Shown: positions 57,241 through 64,000 of the stretch, one piece after another
Layout of the letters: every line of letters begins with the position of its first letter
Numbering within the stretch: position 1 is the stretch's first letter
NCBI GenBank assembly: GCA_030035585.1
Contig: CM057469.1
Location: 19,214,501 to 19,278,500, forward strand
Length of the DNA: 64,000 nucleotides
Direction: 5' to 3'
From: Dugong dugon
Lineage: Eukaryota; Chordata; Mammalia; Sirenia; Dugongidae
Notes under the pieces: generated by a model
The model's database searches: none
Seen by the model: only the letters and a program-made list of their open reading frames with translations
Told to the model about the DNA's origin: nothing
Program-made: the position numbers and the translations under genes

Positions 57241-58591
57241 TCGGAAATTTGGCAAAGCTTATAGGCTGCTATGGACATAGTCTTAGAATAGCATATTTAA
57301 AAATATAATATAAAATAGATTGTTTATAATCCAATTATACAGAATTACAGTGGTCCAAATATTAAAAAAACTATGTGGCAATATATTTACAAATTTTAAC
57401 ATATTCACATCTTTAAATAACGTTAAATAACAGGATCTAGCTCCCGATTTAATAATGACCATAATTTTCTTGGTGAAGTAGGCAGCAAGTTTATTAGATA
57501 AAAGTGGGAATAGGGAAATAGGTGTTGGAGATTTTAGGAGTGAGGAGAAAGTATGCAATAGTTATTTACGAGATAGGGTGAGACAATGGGCTACAGAAAT
57601 ACAGTACAGTTTTACAAAAACATACAAATACAGTATATTTGCCGAGCAGGATTGAGGGACTGCTTTAATCATGAAATTTAAGTGAAACAAATCAACATGG
57701 GTGTGCTTTTCTCTAGCCATATGCAGCTGCTGCTGAGGTGGACAGTAGGATTTAGACAGGGCCGTGATTTAGCCACACAAATATGAAGAAGGGAGAAGCG
57801 GAATTGAGGGTACATATTAACAGAGTAAAATAATTATTGACCATGGAATTTAAACTGGATTAGGAAGGAAAACAGAACCTGGGGTGGGGTGAAGGTGGTA
57901 GGATCAATGGATTGAAGGTTATGCTGGGGTTGAAGGATTGTTCACAAGATGGTTGGAGTAAGGTTATGTTGAGGAAAGATAGGAAGTGGTGGATAGAGAG
58001 TAGGATTTGAAGTTGGGAATACAGAGGACAATGCACATCCTTTGTATATATATCCTTGTCTTAATCCATATACATTCTGACAGGGAAACAAAGTAACATT
58101 CTCCTAGTAGGGTTTACATTTTACAAGCCAGGGATCCTTATACATCACCCTTTATTCATGAGATATGATTTGATTATCCAAATAACATAAACAAACTTCA
58201 AGAAAATATCGGAAGTAATCAAAAGCAATATGGGATTGATAATTGGCATTAAGAAATGGTCTTTCAGGTATACAAGAATCAAAACTTCAGACATTCTTTA
58301 AAAAGACTCACTCTCAATGCACTAACCTGTTTACCAGACATCTAATAATATGCAACACAGATTGCCAGCATACAAAGTTAAAACAAAATTGTTGGTAATA
58401 TGAGATCAACAGAAGATCCAGAAACTAAGATGAAGCATTTTTGAAATAATAATAAAATCCAATAGAAAAATAGAATTTGATTGATAAAAACAAATTTAAA
58501 TCCACACTGGTTTCCATTAAGCTTTTGTTAATACTGTAATGCTAAATTAATTGTTATCAATAAACAATTTCCAGGGTAATGATCTTCTTAC
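57241..58591. other. CATSPERE intron, unassigned
   Basis: AT-rich. 57241-57460 looks like an old interspersed repeat I cannot name, and 57460-58020 may be inverted L2. No exon is seen here. Confidence 0.4.
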
Positions 58592-58678
58592 CTCAGGTCC
58601 CCAGGCCTTTTCCAATGGGAGATGCTTGTTAAGTTCAGTCATTGACTTCCATGTCTGTGCTTCATTTAAACAACCACT
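58592..58678 (-). CDS. CATSPERE: CATSPERE internal coding exon (most upstream exon in window)
   Basis: This 87-bp minus-strand exon (29 codons, phase 0/0) lies between a TTTTCTCAG acceptor at 58679-58687 and a GAG|GTAAGA donor. It encodes SGCLNEAQTWKSM and then ELNKHLPLEKAWGPE, with no stop. Joined to exon 46411-46568 it continues directly into NYKHCF, giving one coherent extracellular segment. The W and C positions and the E-x-x-x-x-W-G-P-E pattern look like a maintained protein, and neither splice site is damaged. Earlier exons of this large gene (human protein about 950 residues) must lie beyond position 64000; 58700-64000 is almost all L1 sequence. Confidence 0.88.
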
Positions 58679-58869
58679 CTGAGAAAAGATTGCATGTACA
58701 TGTATGTATAAAGGTTTTGCATATCAATTTACTTATAAGCATTGAATATATTTTGATGCCACTGAACATGATGTATCTTTTAAAATTTCATTATTTAGAT
58801 CTTTGCCGGTATATGGAGGAACAATTGATTTTTGTATTGCGAGAACTTAAATTCACTTATTAATTCTAA

Positions 58870-59475
58870 TTGTTTTACATGGACAATCATGTGACCTGTG
58901 AATATGACAGTTTTGTTTCTTCTTTTTCAATCCTTACACTTTTTATTTATTTTCATTGATTATTATTTTGCCATGTTACAAAGCTCTCCAGGAACAATGT
59001 TTTACAAAAGTGGTGATAACATGCATCCTTGTTTCTGAGGGAAGGCTTTCACATTCTCACTATTAAATGTGATGTTTGCTATAGGTTTTTTTTTTTTTTT
59101 TTTTTTTTTGGTATGTATATTTTATTAGGGTAAGGAAGTTGCCTTCTATTTATAATTTTCTAAAATTTATTTCTTAAAGCATGTCATGTATGGATGATAA
59201 ATATTTTATGAAATGACTTTTCATCAACTATTACAATAATCTTAAGTCTTTTCTCCTTTATTCTGTTAATATGGGAAATTCCTTTGATTGAATTTTAATT
59301 GCTATACCAATCCCTCACTCGTGAAATAAACAAAACTTGGTCTGGATGTATTATTCTTTAATATATTGCTGGATTTGATTTTAATATTTTGTTTGGGTGT
59401 TTTGTGTATATAAATATATATATTCATGAGTGAGATTGGCTCATAAATTTCTTTTCTTTTAAGGTCCTTATTAGG
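58870..59475 (-). mobile_element. Old L1 ORF2 (RT part), inverted
   Basis: T-rich inverted L1 RT text ('gtgataacatgcatccttgtttctgagg', 'cttttctcctttattctgttaatatggg'). Order suggests that 63140-64000 is the continuation of the same copy. Confidence 0.65.
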
Positions 59476-59580
59476 TGTTCATAAGGTTTTCACCGGCTAA
59501 TTTTTTTCAGAAGTAGACCACCAGGTCCTTCTTTCTAGTCTGTCTTAGTCTGGAAGCTCAGCTGAAATCTTTCCTCCATG
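59476..59580 (-). mobile_element. RTE 5'-end fragment
   Basis: 'Ttcataaggttttcaccggctaa...cagaagtagaccaccaggtcc...ggaagctcagctgaaa' matches 51070-51165 of the large RTE, close to the RTE 5' end. No RTE 3' end accompanies it. Confidence 0.8.
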
Positions 59581-61939
59581 GCTACAGTTTCTTTCTAGAT
59601 GTTTTGTTCTTCACTGAGAGTGGCGTGTTGAAGTCTCCTACTATTATCGTGGAACTCTCAATTTCTCTTTTCAGTGCTGTTAGAGTTTGTTTTGTGTATT
59701 CTGGAGCCCTGTCATTGGGTGCGTAGATGCTTATTATGGTTATGTCTTCATGATGGATTGTCCCTTTAATCATTATATAGTGCCCTTTTTGTCTTTTATG
59801 GTGGATTTCATTTTAAAGTCTATTTTATCTGAGATTAGTATTGACACTTCTGCTGTTTTTTGGTAGCTGTTTGCTTGATATATTTTTTCCATCCTTTGAT
59901 TTTTAATGAATTTATGTTTTTGTTTCTAAGGTGTGTCTCTTGTAGGCAGCATATTGATGGATGCTGTTTTATAATCCATTCTGTCACTCTCTGTCTCTTT
60001 ATGGGTGCATTTAGGCCATTTACATTCAGTGTAATTATTGATTGGTGTGAGTTTATTGCATCATTCTGTAGTTTTTTGTTTTTTTTTGTGGTGCTGACGT
60101 TTTCTTTGTTCCTCTTACTCACTTGTGCTTAGTTCCTTTTGTTTGTGGATTTTTTTCATTTCTTTTGTTTTTGTAGATTTTGTTTTTACTGAGACTTTAT
60201 GTTGTTCTTCTTTATTTTGATGAGTACGTTTGTTAACTTTCTTTGTGGCTACCTTGAAATTTACCCTTATCTTCCTGGGTTTGAGCCAGTCTATTATTAC
60301 TTGGTATTGCCTTGCCTTCCTCTCCATTAGAAAGTTCTATATCTACATTATTTATTTCCTCTTTTATTGTTCTGACGTCATTGTCATGTATAGATTAACC
60401 TCTCTGGTTCCTTATTGCAATTCTTTTCGTTTTGGATAGCCCTTGAGAGTTTATTTCCTAGGTTGGTATCTGGCTGGTATGATCTTGTGTCCTAGATTCA
60501 GCCTGTGGTCTGATGATGTTTACTCTCAAATCGAAGGAATCCCTTTAATAATTCTTGTCAGTTTGGTTTGGTTTTTACTTATTCCCTTAATTTCTGTTTA
60601 TCTGGAAATGTCCTAATGTCACCATCATATTTGAACAAGAGTTTTGCATGATATATTATTCTTGGTTAGTAATATTTTTCTTTCAAGGTTTTATATATGT
60701 TATCCCATTACCTTCTTGCCTGCATAGTTTCTGCTGAATAATCAGAGCTTAGTCTTATTGTTTCCCCTCTGTATGTGACTTTTCATTTTTCTCAAGCTGA
60801 TCTCAGGATTCTTTCTTTGTCTTTGTTTTTAGCAACTGTGATTATGATATGCCTTGTGATTTTCTTTTGAGGTCTACCTTATGGGGTTAGTTGAGCTTCT
60901 TGGATGGTCAGCTTTTCATCTTTCATGATCTTAGGAAAGTTTTCTGTCAGCAGTTCTTCAGTGATCCTCTGTGTTTTCTGTTTTCTCCCCCGTTCCAGAA
61001 ATCCGATCACTTGCAAATGTTTGCTTTTGATTGTATCCCACATAATTCTTAGGGTTTCTTCACTTTCCTTTGTTCTTTTTTCTGATTTTTCCTCAGAGAT
61101 GTATCCAAGTGTTTGTCTTTAGTTTCGCTGATCCTGTCGTCCAATGTTTCAAACCTGCTCCTCAGCCCTTCTATGACACTGTCCATTTCTGAAATCTTGT
61201 TTATCTTTTGATTTCTAATTGCTGTTTTGTATGATTTCTAGTTGTGAATTTATTTTGACATTTTGTTCCTGTATTATTTTCCTGAATTCTTCCATTTTTT
61301 GGTCTGGATTTTCCATGAATTTGTCTGCCTTTTCCATTAATTTGTCTTTTTTCCCCTCATTTTTGTCTGCTTTTTGCTTCAACTCTTGGATAGCTCTGAA
61401 TATTAGAGATTTGAATTCCCTAACAGGTAGTTCTAGTACCTTTTCTTCTACTGGAAAGTCATCTGGTGTTTTATTTTAGATGCCTACTGGAGCCATCCTA
61501 TCGTACTTTTTTATGTGTTTTGATATCATCTGCTGTCTTTGGGGCATTCAGTAGTTATTTTCTTCATTTATTGATTGTAGATTTGTTTGTTTCATCCTGC
61601 TTTTTTGTTTTATTTGGTTATATCTGTCAGTGCCAGTTGCTCAGCTGTGGTGCAGCAGGGCAGGTCCAACTGAAGGAGAGGGGCTGGGATGGGTTGTTTG
61701 TGGCACTACCAGGTCCCACAGGGTGGGCTGGGAGTCAGTGCAGGGCAAGTTCTGGTAGGCCGTGCCTGTACTGCTCAGGGGTGTGATGTTCAGTGCATGG
61801 TGCAGGTAGGCAGGAAGGAGAGGGGAGGTTGTGATGTGTGGAGCTAAGATGGGCATGGGAAAGAAGAGAGAGAGGAGAGATAAACAGGGGCCAAAATAAT
61901 AATAATAGTAAAGAAAAGAGTGCTAAGGGAGCTTGCCAC

Positions 61940-62530
61940 TGGAGTGGAGAGACAAGAAACTGAGAAATTGAAAAAAACAGGAAAAAAGAAAAAAGAGAAA
62001 AAATAAAATAAATAAATAAAAATTAGGGGGAAAAAAAAGAAAGAAAGTAGAAAAGAAAAGTCCCCGGGGATCCCACCAGAGTGGCTGCAAAGAGCAGGGA
62101 AGTGGCTCCCAGGCCTCGAAGTATTGCCTGGCTATAAGGGGCAGAGATGTCACACAGCACCAAGTATTCAGGATACAGGAAAAGAAGGTAAGTATAGAGA
62201 GATAAGAAACTGAGAAATGAAGAAAGACAAAAAAGAAAAAGAGAGAGAGAAAAATGCTCCCAGGGATCCCAGTGGCAAGGCTGCACAGACCAAGGAAGTG
62301 GCTCCCAAGTCATGCAGTGCAGCCCTGCTAGAGGGGGCTCCCAAGCTGCCAAAAAAAAAAAAAAAGAAAACAAGCAAACAAAAGGCCCCAGGGATCCCAC
62401 CAGTGTGGTGACACAGACCAGGGAAGCAGCTCCCCAGCCAAGCAGTGCTTCATAGCCTTTCAAGAAGTGCAGATGGCACATGGAGCCAGGTGTTCAAGAG
62501 AAAGGAATGGGAGATGGTGAGAAGCACAGA
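61940..62530 (-). repeat. Tandem units in L1 5'UTR (set 1)
   Basis: About 2.5 imperfect copies of a unit containing 'gagataagaaactgagaaat', an A/G-rich spacer and 'gggatccca...gtggc...gaagtggctccca': copies begin near 61948, 62197 and, without the first part, 62382. Confidence 0.7.
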
Positions 62531-62579
62531 AGAAACCAAAAGAAGCAGAAAAAAGTAACACCATCAACAAAGGAATGGC

Positions 62580-63000
62580 ACTGAGGAAACTGGCCAGTGT
62601 GAGCAAGAGCCACTGTCTCCCAGCCAAGAGACAGAGGCCGGAAGGAATCAGGGGAGGCCGAGCAGGGGCTGGGGGGAAGAAGGGCTGGGGGTGGGAAAGC
62701 ATATAACACTGGTTACTGGGTGCTCTGTTTTCTGCTGAAACTGCTTTCCAGTACTCTCTGTTCCCCAATCTCCAGTGTGGGTGGGGTGAATCCAAGCAAC
62801 ATGGAGCCTGCACTTCCTGGCTGGCCGAGCGACCACAGCCAGCTAGGAAGCATTGGAGGGTGAGCAGGGGGGAGAAGGTTGGGGAGTGGGAAAGCATATA
62901 TTGCTGGTTACCAGGTGCTCTGTCTCCTGCTGGGAACTCTGTGATGCTGCTTTCCTGTACTGCCTGTCCGCTGATCTGGAACAGGGGTCCAAGATGGTGA
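62580..63000 (-). repeat. Tandem units in L1 5'UTR (set 2)
   Basis: Two copies about 210 bp apart of a unit with 'gagcaggggctgggggg' and 'gtgggaaagcatataacactggttactgggtgctctg' (62650-62735) and its counterpart (62855-62930). Confidence 0.7.
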
Positions 63001-63139
63001 ATCCGTGCTGCGTTAGCTGAAAGGGGACCTCCGCACATATCTCTCCTCACGGTCTGTTCTCTGTCAGTTTCTTATTCTATTTGGTGCTTGGCTGAGTTCT
63101 TTATCTCTTCATTTGATGCTTAGGGTGCCAGGACTGATG

Positions 63140-64000
63140 TTTGTCTCTGTTTTACTTAGTTTTTTGGGTCTTTATTGTGGAGGAAGAGTGTGATGCCCCT
63201 TTAACATTCTTGATATTGGTTATTAATGCTCCTTTCTCTATTTTTCTTGATCAGTCAATTTTATTAGTCTTTCCAAAGAACCAACTCCTCCCCACCTACA
63301 CCCGCAACAATGAAAGAACCAACTTCTGGCTTGTGGATCCTCTCTATGTTTGCATCTGTTTCATGAATTACTGTTTTTAATTTTGTCATTTCCTTCCTTT
63401 TACTTCTTTTGGATTTAACTTTCTGGCTTTTTTTTTTCCCCCCAACTTCTTGAGATGGATACTTAGCTCATTGTTTTTTCAATCTTCTTTTCTAACATAA
63501 GCACATAAGCCTATAAATCTCCTCACACCCAGTACAATTTCAGCTGCATCTAGTGAGTTTTGCTATTTACTATTTTTATTATCATTCACTTCAAAATATT
63601 TTCTAATTTCCATTGTAATTTCCTGCTTGACGTATGGGCTATTTCATATATATGGGGATTTTCTAATTATCTTTTTATTATTGATTTCTAGTCAAAGAAC
63701 ACACTCTGTGATTTCATTCCCTTTAATCTTCTTGAGACTTAACTTTATAGAGGATATATGGTCAATTTTTGTAAATCACTTGTGTGCACCAAAAAAAAGA
63801 ATATGCGCTTTGCAATTGTTCGTATAGTGTTCTATATAAGTTATTGGGTCACCTTTGTTAATTGTGTTGCTCAAACCTTCTACTAATTTTCTTTACTAAT
63901 CTTGTGTATGCTGTGTTCCAATAATTAGAGTTGTGTTAAAATATTCCATTATGTTTGTAGATTTGTCTATTTCTAGTTCTCTCAATTTTTTATTTATGTA
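63140..64000 (-). mobile_element. Old L1 ORF2 (endonuclease-RT linker), inverted
   Basis: 'Caattttattagtctttccaaagaaccaactcc' is inverted L1 ORF2 upstream of RT, followed by endonuclease-region text toward 64000. It runs off the window. Confidence 0.65.

Larger units (their letters stand above)
59581..63060 (-). mobile_element. L1 with long repetitive 5'UTR, truncated in ORF2
   Basis: Inverted L1. The 5'UTR is about 61490-63060 with internal tandem units. ORF1 remains span about 60540-61490 (no long frame). The ORF2 endonuclease begins on the minus strand near 60060 (NSHQSIITLNVNGLN, CCLQETHL) and is cut at 59581 shortly after 'IIVGDFNTPLS'. The 3' half of the element is missing. Confidence 0.82.

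Noticed and set aside
62023..63050. Several overlapping minus-strand frames of 60-196 codons
   Set aside because: They are products of the purine-rich tandem L1 5'UTR; low-complexity Phe/Leu/Ser peptides with no family signature.
1..64000. CRISPR array, operon, plasmid or phage feature
   Set aside because: The window is mammalian nuclear DNA; repeats are dispersed retroelements and no prokaryotic gene or regularly spaced array is present.

Overview
This window is mammalian nuclear DNA, most likely from an afrotherian and probably a paenungulate (elephant, sirenian or hyrax). The evidence is about 26 tRNA-derived AfroSINE copies, several RTE-type LINE copies that share the AfroSINE tail, and a full-length L1 of non-primate type. 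They lie on a background of older mammal-wide repeats (L2, MIR, MLT1/MaLR LTRs, ERVL). Nothing is prokaryotic. Almost all of the 60-200 residue open frames are shadows of transposons or chance frames.

Two cellular genes can be read from the sequence, both on the minus strand. At 9408-9449 is the first coding exon of DESI2 (desumoylating isopeptidase 2; 14 codons, then a GTGAGT splice donor). It sits in a CpG island of about 1.1 kb with GC boxes, a YY1-type site and three ZNF143/SBS-like motifs. The rest of DESI2 runs off the low-coordinate end, so positions 1-9400 are DESI2 intron 1. About 4.8 kb upstream of that promoter is the end of CATSPERE, the epsilon auxiliary subunit of the sperm CatSper calcium channel. 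Its last four coding exons are at 58592-58678, 46411-46568, 33545-33598 and 14888-15038. They have consensus splice sites and compatible phases (0/0, 0/2, 2/2, 2/stop). Together they encode the end of the extracellular domain, one transmembrane helix and a short basic tail. The order CATSPERE then DESI2 on one strand matches human 1q44.

Layout: 1-9.4 kb is DESI2 intron 1 (AfroSINEs, an MLT1-like LTR, L2, a decayed RTE). 9.0-10.15 kb is the CpG-island promoter. 10.2-14.6 kb is intergenic (AfroSINEs, an MLT1-like LTR, an ERVL pol fragment, an L1 fragment, an LTR end). 15.0-33.5 kb is the last CATSPERE intron: an old L2 split by an RTE with an inverted 5' part, then a broken ERVL provirus split by a 7.6 kb L1 with perfect 16-bp target-site duplications, then more L2, MLT1 and SINEs. 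33.6-46.4 kb is the next intron: MIRs, an old L1 interrupted by a younger L1, which itself carries an MLT1-like LTR, an ERVL-type LTR with a tRNA-Leu-like primer site, and an LTR nested inside an LTR. 46.6-58.6 kb is the intron before that: a near full-length RTE carrying a processed RPS29 pseudogene, L1, and L2 hit by an RTE. 58.7-64 kb is L1 within L1.

I found no undescribed biological system. The most useful results are the unmarked CATSPERE exons, the DESI2 promoter architecture, the order of nested insertions, the RTE 5' inversion, and a roughly 200-bp insert that I cannot identify.
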